Positions 34,401 to 47,387 of a stretch of DNA of 64,000 nucleotides are shown here, piece by piece. The notes under the pieces were generated by a model. The model ran no database searches. It worked only from the letters and a program-made list of their open reading frames with translations, and was not told the origin of the DNA. Position numbers and translations under genes: made by a program. How positions within the stretch are numbered: position 1 is the first letter of the stretch; the number at the start of each line of letters is the position of its first letter. Origin of the DNA: Seriola aureovittata (lineage: Eukaryota; Chordata; Actinopteri; Carangiformes; Carangidae); NCBI RefSeq assembly GCF_021018895.1, contig NC_079365.1, forward strand, positions 20,297,501 to 20,361,500, given 5' to 3'.

Positions 34401-36785
34401 TTTAAAGTATAAATATCAGTTAAGTGAGCCAAGGGTTCACACTGTTATTCATGTTGTTGAACAAAGTTTAACTTGGAGTTTCCTAATCCAAACTCATTTT
34501 CAATAATAACAATGCTTCAGTTTACTGTTTGATGTTGTGGTTTTATGTCCACTGTGATTCCGTCATTGAGACAAACAGCACAGCCTAGTGGTTACCTTCA
34601 GCACTGCGCCTTCTCTTACCCACCTTTCTATTTGTGGTCCCTTTGTATTCCAAGTCATGTGGGAGGCGGTGCAAGGTGTAAGCTGCCAGGTCAGGTGTTT
34701 GAGATGCAGTGCTTGCCAAACTGATAACACCTACACCCCCACACATCATAGTACAGGAAGGAGAATGGGTGGCAGAGGAGCAAGCAGGAGGAGGAAAAGG
34801 GACACAGGAGATAGAGGTCTATTTACAGCAGGTGGGGATGAGAGAGGAAAGGGAGTCTGGGAGGACTGTGATCGGCTGCATGCAGATTTACAGAAGAGGC
34901 CTCGGAAAAAACGTCTGCCTGGAGAGAGAGAGAGAGAGAGAGAGAGACACAGAGAAACAGAAAGTAAGAGCGACAGTCAGACACATTTGAGAAAACCGGG
35001 GAAAGCGAAAGATGGCAGAAAAGAAGAGACAGCAGCCAGTGAGTCATGCTAACATCGCCAGAAGGAACACGTCACAAGTCATTTTATTTCTGGTGTCTAC
35101 ACTGAGACTTGGTTGTGTTTGGGAACTGCACTCTGGGGCCAGATTTAGACTTCATAGGATGTAAAATTCAGCAGCACTGTGCAAAACATATATTTACTCC
35201 GCAGAAAACTTTATAACGTGTTATAGAGCTGGAAAAGTGAGATTTATCTTTTATATTTCATCATATAAAAGTTACAATGTGGTCCTAAGTCTGCAGTCCA
35301 GGTAAAAAGAGGTAAATTCACTCTGTTGTCCTTTAACACGTGGTGTGAATAAAACTTTAACAGGAATACAAAAAAAAAACCCTGTGACAGCAAACGCAGT
35401 GAGCTGAAGTAAAACCCAAAAGAAGATATCATTTAATTCCCCTTTCTCATACGGGTCTTTCCAGAAGCAGTATTTGTAATATTGTATAATCTTTAACTCT
35501 AGGCTGGGATTTATGAAATAATTCCCCTCCCCCACAAAAAAAGAGTGCTGATCTGAGACAGATGCTGTTTGTTGGGTATTTCTGTGCAAAGTGTCTCACA
35601 GTGAGTCTAGGTATTTTTAGTGTGGGAGGCTCCAGAGAAAAAAAAAATATTTTCTTTCACCCTGGCAGGCTTACAGCTGTAAAGTCCTAGAGCACCAGAG
35701 AGCTGAGCCCAGACAGCCTCTAAACTCATAGTGATGTTTCATAAGACTGGGTGTACAAGCCTGAAAATAATACACCCAAAATATAAAAGGTTATTGTTCT
35801 TCAATCCTTTTGATTACAGTAATAACCATGGTCTCCTTGGAAAGGTAACTCTTCAAATTTTACATCCAACAAGTCAGAATGACTATAGGAGATACTGAAC
35901 AAAGGTACAGAGGCACAAACATGGCAGAAATTAAATTTTGTTTTTTTTCCCGCCTATTCTTTTGACATAAAAGTGGAAATATAAGGCCTATAGTAGCAGT
36001 ACCTTTTGTGAGGGAAATACTTTTGAGCCAGAGCCACAAGTCTGAACCAACTGTGTATCATCAACTGTAGTAATGATATGGGGATGTTGATGGGAAAATT
36101 AAAGCTTTGAAGCGATGTATAATTTGTCAAGTTTATGTGAAGATTGAGCCCAACCAAAACACACCTGAAGTAGCGTTTAAATTGTTTCTAACATTAATTT
36201 TCCATCCATCCATTATTTATGTTAGGGTCGCAGAACCTAGATTCCCCTCCTGTTAACTTTAACACATATCACTAATCTAAACAAATGCCATACGGTCATC
36301 TGACCAATACATAAGCATCTAAGAGCTCTGTAAGACTGGCAAGCAATTTACAAGCCACAATCATGAGAGATTTGACGTTGCATGTAAGCAGTGCTTGCAA
36401 ATTGCTTTTGTGAAATGGACTCATGCTTCACGGTATTTTCATTCACATAAATTCAAATTTTATATGTGGTTATTGACATCTTTACCCTACCCTAACCCTA
36501 ACTCTATGTCAACAGGTCCACTACAAAAAGAATGACAATTAAAACTAGCAATTTGGCTATCCAAGAATCCATTTGTTTTATAGGTTAGGTTTCCCATAGA
36601 GTAATATACTTCTAAAACTGTGTTTTCACAGAATATTACACAACTGTCGTGAGTAGATTCAGTGGACCACGGCTTTGAATGTTAATTGGTTGATTGTGAT
36701 ATTTGTTTATCACCTCATTCTTGACCTGTGATTCATGCAGCTGTGTACTGTAGCAATTAAATCACACACTCATTGGGGTGTTTCT
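31420..36785 (-). other. kif5a: Probable kif5a 3' UTR terminal exon and the intron before it
   Basis: No coding exon is visible. It contains (CA)n near 32625-32647, a T/G homopolymer run near 33412-33440 and (GA)n near 34921-34946. A donor just past the kif5a stop (36786-36791) implies that a non-coding terminal exon lies here. Its acceptor could not be placed. Confidence 0.4.
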
Positions 36786-36791
36786 TCTTAC

Positions 36792-36874
36792 CTGCTCAGG
36801 ACTATTAGCTGGCTGAGGCCTCCGGCTGCAGGCTGTAGAGTTTGGCTGGGCCCTGATTGTCACAGACGTCAGTT
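36792..36874 (-). CDS. kif5a: kif5a exon Q (last coding exon, stop at 36805-36807)
   Basis: The coding part is 36805-36874: [20 protein letters not shown] then AS and TAA. It matches the KIF5A-specific C-terminus (DQAKLFPLHQETAAS). Acceptor GTGTCCAG. Thirteen bases after the stop comes CAG|GTAAGA, a strong donor, so the exon probably ends at 36792 and a 3' UTR exon follows. Confidence 0.88.
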
Positions 36875-39132
36875 CTGGACACAGAATTCACATTCAGACA
36901 CATGCTACCCAACACACCAGAATCACAGGCGGCCGCAGCGTCATCATCATCATCATCATCACCAGCAGCAGCAGCAGCGTCAGTAGCAGCAGGAGCAGCA
37001 GTAGCAGTGACAGCAACAAGGGGGCAGCGATGGAGCAGAGAGACACAGCAGTGAGGGAGGCAAATCAGTGAAGTTAGAGTAACTGGTCTTAAAAAACAAG
37101 GGGATCGGTGCATGCGGGGTGAATGTGGCAGTGCCATACTTAATCATGTTCTTTAGCCATAACTGACAATCATCAAAGATACAGTACTAAGCTAATTGCT
37201 TCTAGCTTTGACATTAATTTACAGCTGATCATCTGTAACTTGAAGAAAACATTTCAGGACCTTCAGTTGAGGCCAAAATGTCACAAATAAACCTTGATAT
37301 TAATCTGTTTCTACAACATGAACGCCTGTACTAAAGACAGCAACAAATAGCAGCAGGTGCTGTGCAGGATTAAAATAGGGTGCACCAGTCTTACCTGTTG
37401 TCATTGATGTCTGTGGTGTTTCCTGGGGACAGAAAGAAGTGCATAAGGAAGCAGGCAGGTGCACAGTGAGGTGCACAGTGAGGGGTTTGGTGGTGCGTAA
37501 ATTACGGGAAGCAGTGGGTTTGTCACAGACACATATGGGTTTAATTGAAACAGCCCAAAGCCATTGGAGACAGATGACTTTGGAAAAAGCAGCTGCATAA
37601 CGTGTCCTCAAGTCCTCACATATAAATGACTAAATAGGGTGCTTGTCAGTGCATTTAAAAACAACCCATATGAGCATTTTATTGATCTATTGATCCCATC
37701 AGTAAGGCAAGGACACACCTGCAGCACCTTTTATTTTCAAGCTAAGGCAACAAAAACTACATGTCTAAGGTTAGTAAAAGATTGTCATAGGTAAAACAAA
37801 CCAATGTTGACGCTTGGTTGGAGTCTTTGTACCTCTTGTAACCACCCACCACTTCCTCCAGTGGTATAAGAATATTTGCTACTGGACATAAACATACACA
37901 GCTAATTTCTCACCGGTTGAACGAATGATCAATGCTGTCATAGAGAGGACATTATATCTACAACTGCAACAGGTTGCTTGTAAACATGGGTCATTTTACA
38001 CTGTTTGAACAACTGATAAATGCCGTCATTTCTCTGATGGAGATTATCTCACTTCTACGAGTCACTACTTTTGCTGTTACACGTAATAATAAAAATAACA
38101 AAGTACCACAAGTGTGAAAAGCTCCCATCCAGAGAGCTTCCTTGCAAAGCCTCTTAACAACTGTCATTACAGTTAGTCCAACAGTGCAGTGGCGCAGCAC
38201 TCACACGGAAAAAAGGGTCTCCAGGATGGCTCTATTTGTAATGCCGGGATCATAGTTACAGTCTGGGAAATTAATTCAGTTCGTTAGGCTCCACAAAGTG
38301 TTTTGTGCTGTGTCAAACGTCTTCCATCCTCAAGCAGCTAGTGGATTTCTACAATCCTTAAGGGGCCCGTGCTCTCCCTGAACTATCCTGACATCGATCC
38401 ATTTCACAAAATATTCACTTGACTTCTTACGTGACACAGCATATTGACACCAAGACGTAAAAAGTTTCAGTTGGCACTCAATCTACAGCAAATGAGATGA
38501 CTGTGTGAATTCATTCATTGTTATTCATAGAGGCAAGTTTACGTAATTTGTGTGCAGTTTGATGAGTTGGCTACTATCGAGGGACCTCATGCTTGACTGG
38601 ATTATAAGGCTGGCGCGTTTAATCTCTTAAGTAGAAAAAAAAACTGTGACAGTTAATAAAAATTTTATTCCCTCCCTCTCAAAGAAAAAAATACCAAGGC
38701 TACACCTCAACAGAACATGATGAAGAAATAAGAAATATGGCATACAAGAGATGCAGGGGCTTTGAGTTTTACACTTTTCCATAAGCTCTTATTGAAATTG
38801 ATGGCACAAGGCAGCTTGACTTCAGAAGACATTACAGTATATGAGCACTAAATCCTGCCCGATTAAATTCTTTAAGGGATCACTGTGGACAACATCAGTG
38901 ATATCTAATATTTAATTAAAGGCAAGAACTGTCACAGTGAGCTGACATATTGGCTCTAACCCTGTTTCTGATTTTTATTGATATTCCTGGAGAGTCAAAG
39001 AGGTTTGGTGGTGTTACACAACTGTCATCACTGGGTCAGAGGCTGAGGTGGGCACTCAGCCTGTCTGGCCGGCTATCTGTCTGGCTGAGTAATGACACTG
39101 GCAAGCCTAATCTATCTCCTCCAGAGTCTGTT

Positions 39133-39210
<78 letters not shown>

Positions 39211-42200
39211 ATGAAGGTGAACAAAAAATCATCAAGCAGCAGCAGCAGTATCCCATAATGAAGTGTTTTTTTTTCTTGGTGAATTTCAATACATGACAGT
39301 CTGTATCCCATTAATATATTATTTTATATTATTTATTAATCCAGAGGACCAACATTGAAACCCTCCTACTCACTTATCAGTGGCTCAGAATTACAGTTAA
39401 ATCCTCTGACTACAAGAGGTAAAAAACAATCAAACAAAAATAACAGCAGGTAGAGTTGTTATCATAGCAGCAGGGCAATCACTGTAAACAGTGAGAGTAT
39501 AAAACAACATTCAAACGTAATGGCTGATATGATGGCAAAAATGGCAATCAATAAAAAAAAAAAACGGTCATAAAAATAAGTGAATTTACTCCTGCTGATC
39601 GTGATCATAACATTTCTCATTATTTTAACAGGGTGGCTCACCGTTTTCTGAATCGAGCATCTCTGCAGTGTTGTTGTCTGCTTGGCTCGCTGGTTCAGCC
39701 GGAAGCCTGCAAACAGCAGGAAGAGACGTTCATGTCAGTGCAGCTATGGCAGCTCTGTTACAAAATCCTTATCCTTTTTTTTCCTTTTAAGACTTTTATT
39801 TGTGACTTTTTGGAATTTCTACTCTTTATTCTATATCAACAGTAGAGGTAGACAGGAAAGTTAGGGGAGAGAGAGGGGAAAAGACATGCAGCAAAGTGCC
39901 CGGGATCAGATTAGAACGTAGGGCGCTGTGGGAAGGACTTAGCCTTAGCACAGGGTAGGTGCTCTACCAGGTGAGCTACCGGGGCGCAAATCTTGAACTA
40001 AAACTAAAAGAAAGTAGTAACTAAAATCTGAAAAGAGAGGAGATTTTGTCAAACAAGAAGCTTATTTTCAAGATTACTTTGTGATACTACTATTGTCTAC
40101 TTCTTGTCTCTTGATGCCAGGACTGAACAGGGCCTGAGATGTGGTTGAAAGCACCTGAAAAAAAGCTAGTAAAAACTTTATCCAAAAAATTTCAAAATAT
40201 TATGTCCAAAGTCAAGTAGGTGAGATCTGGTTGAAAGCTCCAGCAACAAACTAGTAAGCGGACCTTGAGTTAAAAGATTATCTTATCAAACTACGACATC
40301 CAAAGTAAACAAAGCGAGACATTGTTTAAAGCATGGGGAAAAAAGCTAGTAAGTGGACCTTGAGTTAAGATTAGTCCAAACCATAGTATAAAGGTCTAGT
40401 ATCATAATGATCAGCAGTATATTACTCAGCAATCAGCCACATGTAACTGTGTTTACTTGTTGTGAGTGTCGTTGTCGTGTGTGTCGCTGTTTTGGGAGTC
40501 GGCGTGTTTGACGGGGCTGTTCTGGTTGGAGTTGGCCTCAGGTACCCGAGGCTCGTTCTCTGGAGATGCAGGGGCAGAAGAAGCAGCTGCTTGTTGGTTG
40601 TTGCTGTTGTGGAAAACAGCATTGCTGAAGGCAACGGGGTGATCGCTGTAGCCTCGGATGAAGAAGGGGTTGGTGGGAGAGCAGGCTGGGTAGTGGCCAG
40701 GGCGCACAGGCTTGGCTAAGAGAGATAACAGAAGGCAAAAACATACTTGTTTATTTAAAGGGTTAGGGCTTCACAGTCCACTGTGGTGCAAAGTAATACA
40801 ATGTTTTACTGAGAATATATTAATAGACAGAAGAATATCACAGTTGCTATGGTATGATCATCAAATTATTCTGAAAATACTCTCTAATCAATAGCTCATT
40901 TTCTCACAACAGCATATGTGTCTCTCATTTATTTCACACAGAAATCAAAATGTATATAAGCAATTATCTTCAGCCGAACAGCGGTGAAGTGAGTTGGTGA
41001 TTACAATGGATTGCACTGCTTTTCTAATCAATTGTAGTTCTCTCAGAAGAGGATCGTTATTGTCTTTCATAAATTTTAGCATGTTGGTACGACCATAAAT
41101 ACTCTCTTATTTTATGGCAACCTAACACATTCATTTAGCTTCTATCAGTACTCAAACATATTTTTGTATTCCACAGGGGTGAACTTGAGTTTCTGGTAGT
41201 TTCAGGTGCTGAATATGGAACAAGATTAAGTACAGAAAACTCTGTCAGAGAGGGGACAGCAGCTTGCTTGTGGAGGTGTACGAACTGATGGTGATCTGGT
41301 AAGCGGAAGGGAGGAAGTCTCAGAGCAGTGAGGGGAGGCAAATCCAACAATGGATTTTGTCTGTGGGGAATCACAACAGAAAAATGGAAAGGATTGTTGC
41401 CTCACGGCAAAAGCCTTCTCTCACAGTGCATTGCAAGGGCCAATATCAGATGTGAAGTAGATGAAATGTTACGGCCAGATACACATGAGTGTTTACATGT
41501 GGAACCTAACACATTGGGATTGTAGTGGAGAGGATTTACATTGACATTTTCACATTTCTTTTTTAAAGTTGTTTCTACAACAACCGATCTGAATCTTGTA
41601 CTATAGTAAACAGTTGTCTTCATTTTACATTCCTTTCACAGTTGCTGTAAGATTCATACTTGAGAAGAAATGTGCTTTGTTGAAACTACAGTTTGTATTC
41701 AGGGGCATGTTTTTTGATGGAAATCCTTCAGTTAGCTGCAGGGGAAATTAGACTGTACTACTGGGTAATGTAAAATCAAATTGCTTGAAACAAAATAAAG
41801 TAACAGAATTTTCAGTGAACTCATTTTGACATGATTTCAGAAAATGAGGAAAGGAAGCTGAGATGCACTGGTTAATGAATTTACTTAATTTCGATGCATG
41901 AGTCAGAGCTTTTTGAGGGTGCGGTGCTGCACGGTGTGAATTGCTGTGATGATTGCACTCATTGTTTTGAAAACTACTCAAGCAAATGAGAAAAAATGTA
42001 ATATTACTCTATATAAAATTAAATGGACGGGGTTGTAGACATAGAAACAGACGTGCATATGAGATGACTGTGGAATGAATGGAAAGAATAGGAGAGCAAT
42101 TAATGTCTTAAACAGCAGTGTAGTAATAATACTTGAATAATCCATGAAAAAATCCATAGATCAGATTGTAATGGATGGATGCAATGGATCACTGCCTACT

Positions 42201-45200
42201 TACCGATTAGAGGATGCTTTGTTATCATCATTGAATCTGATTACATAACTTCTACTGAAAGGACACATGCAGCCATGCAATGTAGTGTCCAGCTCACTAT
42301 GGCTTTTCAGTAGTTTTGAACGGGTTAAATCTGTGTGTGAGGTGTTGTGTGTTACCTATCTGTGCGGCATGGGGCCGGCGGAAAGGATTGCGGACCCTCA
42401 TTACATCTTTGACACGCTCCACCTCCTGCTGGTAGCGGCGACGGTCCTTCATGGCTCCTTCCTTCGCCTCCTTCAGTGCACCCTCCAGCGCCTTAACTCG
42501 CTCAGCTGTAGACCGAAGACGTTTTTCCAGTTTTGGAAGCTCACAGCGAAGGTCTGCATTGTCACGCACCAGCTGTAAAACATACAGAACACTAAGGACC
42601 GGTTTACCAGCTAGTTACATAAACAGCTACTCCTGTTCAGATGACTGTAATAAATACCATAAACAGAAAGTCTTGTAACAGTAGCTACTTCTTTTCACAA
42701 AAACTTGTCTTGGGTTTTGGCTTTAAGCTAACAAGCTGGGGGTGATTGGGGTGGGGCTAAGGCTACTGGGGGCTGGCTAACTACAGTGGCTCCATGGTGC
42801 AGAGCAGAGGAATAACTAAACATAAAACACACGAGCAAGAGAGAGCAGGAGAGTCTGAGGGAGAGAGAGAGAAACCATTGGTAACTGTTGAGCTAAAGAA
42901 ACTAGCACATCAAGGTTTTTCTGAACACTGAAATGTTAGAGGGCTTTTACTTTGAAACAATTAAAGGAAGTGTTAAGTTTGTATCAACTTAAACAGGGCA
43001 AAAGAGAGTAAACTAAAATACTTACTAAAATAATGGCATGACCAATAATAAATCCAAAACAATGGAAATTATAAATAAATAATTGCTTTTAATACAAACC
43101 TGTCTTAAATAAAGCCAATACCTGATGACATAATAGAATCTGTTTGCGCCAAATCATTTCGAAAGAGCAACAGCCAATGGGAAAAGTCCAACACTTGGCC
43201 AAGAAGTATGCTTTATGTACCATATGTGTTAATGACTGTTACTGTTAAAAACAGAACTAAACCTAGATTGTGGTCTTCTTTGTTTATAGTCATGCCCATG
43301 AACCACAATCAACTGGCAGACTTACTGATTTTACATTGCTGCACATGTGCAGATCATGTTTCCTACAAGAGGGGGCAAGGCAGATGCGAGAAATCCATGA
43401 CTGAGCACCTTAATCACAGAGAGTTTGCTGCTACGTGATCATGCAAACTAATCCATACCCCGCAGAGATACTGAGTATAAGACCTGCAAGGTTTAGTAAG
43501 CTGCGAAAGTTATCTAACAGCCAAAGCAGGCAAAGGACTCAGGAATTCAATCAATCCACCTGAGGTTTGGCAGTGCTAGTTTATTGTTTTGTAGTGAGAG
43601 ACTTCAAAAGAAAAAACAGAAAACGGAGGCAGGATTCCTACAGGAGGTAAGTGAATGTTATAAGAGAAATCGTGATAGTTGTGTGTGTGCAGATAGATGG
43701 ATGGACAGACATTATTATATCTTAACAGGGGCAGAGAAACTCATATGTTGCCACGGTGCACTTTCCACTGCCTGTCTTTGGGAGTCTTATCACTTTCCAC
43801 TGGGAGTTTTCTGATTTATGGCCATGACTTTGGTCTTCTATTCCCACAATATCAGCAGGTGGTGGATGGGATAGGGGTCTCCCAGCAGCCACTTTAGGAT
43901 TGGTTTTCTGCCTGACAGACTGCTGCAGTGCAGCTCTCACCAATCTGTCAGCCTGAGTATATTTGCCATTCTGCAGAACGTTTAGCACATCAACATTTAG
44001 TCCACTGCTATAGTCTGTTTAGGAACTTGAAATAAAGATGTGAAGTGTGTGTATGTTTGTCTAATCTTTTTGAGCACAAGGCTGCTTTTGAGAGTTTGTG
44101 TGTGTCAGACAGAGAGAGAAGAAAGACTAAGAGTGCTGGTGTGCACCTTCATGAGGATGAATTCATTTCAAATCTGAGTAACAGTTTTATGCTGTGTGGC
44201 TTCCTTTCCCTGAAGGCAGCATGGTTTAACACCTCCTGCTGCTCCGTTTTCAAGGAGACTTTCATGTGAAGTTACTGTAGTAAGATGATTGATGGTGCTA
44301 CGGTTACTTCAGCCCATCGGAGAGCAATGACAAACAGTGCATGCTGCTCTGTATTTTAATTTGGCTCGCTCTTTTTGCCCTCCTCTCATATTCTATCTAT
44401 GCAAGACATTTCTGCCTTACCGCTGTGTCATGGCACAGTGACAATCAAGCTCCCAGGCTGAGGTAAACCGGATGATTTGTCCTAATATTCAAAGAGGTGG
44501 TGGACAGGTAAAATGTTATGATCTGTCTCGGTCACTATAATTCACAGTTTTACATCTGCTGCTTGTTGTTACCTGTTTGTGAACTTTTGTAAGCTGGTCC
44601 AGGTTGTTTTCAAGAAAGGAAATCTTCTGTTTCTGGGTGATATATCCCCCAGTATCATCAGGCTCCAATTCTGCACTCTGTCAACATAAACAGAGGAGAT
44701 ATTTTAGAGTTCTGTAAAAAAGAAAAAAAAAAACTGCTGTGGCAAGTACTGTAGTTCCAAAAAAGTAATTTTCATACAGTCTAGGTAAAGTCACATATAC
44801 TCTGCCTACAATGGTTATATGTGAAAAATTAAAGCTTTGAGGTGTGTTGTGTAACTTAATTATGTCTGGCTTACTTTTCTAACTCGAGTCGTGAGGTCTT
44901 GAACAAAAAGCTTGCGGAGGTTGTGCAGGGTGTGGAGCTCACGAGCCTATAGTATGAGTAGAGAGGAAATGGTGCAGTTAAAGCAGTTACAGTGTATTTA
45001 GTGGATCAGTGGCTGCTGATGGAGCCAAGTGAATCGTGACAGCAAATAATGACTTACAACAGTCTCCTCCAGCCCTTTGAGGTCCTGTTTTGACTGCTCA
45101 TGACGCTCATGGAGAAATCTACAGACAGAAAGATAGAAAATTCAAAATGAGCTTTCCTTTACCCAAATGATTACCACATTCTTGCCAGAATAATTCATAA

Positions 45201-47342
45201 ACAAAGAACAAACGCAGCATGCACCGGCGGCCCCACTCGTGGGCTGTTACCCAGCTGCCATCTGATGCAATATGCTGCAAAGGTCAGTCCAGAAAGAGGC
45301 CTATTAACAGCCAGATGCTACCTTGTTTCAAAACTACATAATGGAGATGCAAATAGAGTAAGACAGCAAGAGAAAGACAGAGAGAAATAGGCAAAGAGTG
45401 GGTTAAAGGGGCTAGCCTCTGGTTAATTTTAGACACAGTCTGTATGACTGTATTACTCCACAGCCAGAGCAGCACAGTGTAAACAGAATGACAGTCAGAG
45501 CTGCAGAGAGAAAGGAAAATAAATAGACAAAAGAAAGACAAACGATAGAGAGACATGAAAGATGTGAATCAAAAGGGGCAGCTCGCCCCCAGGCCTCCAT
45601 ATGGTGAAGTGTTTGAAAGATGGCCAGGACGGTAAAGCAGAGACTCACGTCAGTTCCTCCAGCTGCCGGCTCTTGTGATGCTCTTGGCTCCTGAGACGTT
45701 CAAAGTCATCGTGCAGTTGCTCCAACTCCAACTGCTGCTTCTGGTTACAGCTAAAAAAGTGACAAGTGACTCACTCAAGGATTCAATTTATGAGAAAGAG
45801 AATCTGTAATACCACTGGGAAATGAAGGTTAGCACCCTATCATCTAACTTACTGTGACTTCATACCCATAATAGAATTTAACCACAGTGTATTTTATTTA
45901 CCCATGTAGAAGAAACATCACAGAAGGTCATCAGAGAGGTTTATTTATATATATTTTTTATATACTTAGGTTGAAAAAAAAAAAACAGTTTCATAGGATG
46001 ACTGGTACCACCTCACTGTCACATGTGAAATAAAAATTGTCTTTCCCGAGTCTGAGGTGAAAAGCTCCAGCTCAGTGTTGTGCACAGACTTTAAAAGCAG
46101 CAGGAGCAAAATGATGAAGAGCCACCATTTCTATGTGCAGTTTAAGGATTTATTTTTGCCCTAACATCACAGAAGAGCACTTTCCACACAGGCACTTTGG
46201 CAAACCACAGGGGCACTTAAGTGTGTCATTAGGTCAAAACCAAAGCATGGAAGTGTCCAGTTAGTAGGGTGCAACCACATTCTGGTTTTCAAGAATATAG
46301 GGCATTTGGCAAAAACATTTTGGATTTTCTTACTGACCCTTGACTCTTGGGGGAACATTTATTGTATACATGTTTTTCCTGTTCTGTTGAAGGATCTAAA
46401 GGGCCACCCTGCTCCTATTTCAGATGCTTTCCATCTCACTGACAGCCATCCATCCATCCATTTTCAAGCTGCTTATCCAAATCAGGCTCTGCCAGCAGGA
46501 CAAGCAGAGCAGCTCCAAATGTCTTTTCTTTCAGAAATTCTCTGCAGCTGCTCCTTGGGTGTTACAGACACTCCCAGGCCAGCTGGGAAATGTACTTTAG
46601 TCCCTCAAGAGGGTCTGCCCTGCAGTCTCCTCCCAGACGGTCATGCCTGGTACAGATTGTATTCAAAACAAGGCACCTCAAGGGGGCCTCTTTTTCAAGG
46701 AGCCAAAGCCAGCCCAGTGGCTCCTCACACTGAGGTTCAGCAGAAGCCTGGTGTTAAGGTCCTCCCACACTGCAGTTTCCTCACCATGTAAACCACCCAC
46801 ACATATTGATTTCCGCCCCTCTTGCAGCTAAAGCAGGGCTCATACTTTTTGAGAACTCAACTACTGATACCATGTCTCCCCAATTTTAGCATTTTCACAC
46901 TGCTTATGAGGGTAGAACTCAATTTGAGATTTGAGTCCACAGGCAGCTGACAGAGTGGGTAAGCTGTCTGCCTTTGGATACATGTATGACCTGCATTAGA
47001 TATTGCCACAGTTGAGCCTCAAATATGGAAGGAAAAATGCTTCTTCCATGAAGTTGACACCTCTGCTTTAAAACACTCCAGTTAAAAAACTACAGTAAAA
47101 ATACTGTACATCACTTACAACACTCCTTTACATGTTAAGAACTTCTATTTTTAAGGAACTGACTCAGTTAAATTGTCGATGATCTTCTGCTTCTCATTGA
47201 TCTCGTCTCGCAGGCGGCCAAGCTGTTTGCTGTGCGCCTCACGGTGTGACTCCATCTGCTGCTCCAAAGCCCTCTGAGGTATGGGCAACAAGAAGGGGGT
47301 GAGAGACATACACAGGATATATAATGAGAGAGAGAAAGAGAA

Positions 47343-47387
<45 letters not shown>

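Noticed and set aside
34588..35052. 154-codon frame on +, longest non-exonic frame in the kif5a 3' region
   Set aside because: Composition is driven by a (GA)n run (RERERER); overlapping frames on the other strand are equally open.
46306..46791. 161-codon frame on +
   Set aside because: It runs through a diverged interspersed repeat and antisense to kif5a; no protein family resemblance.
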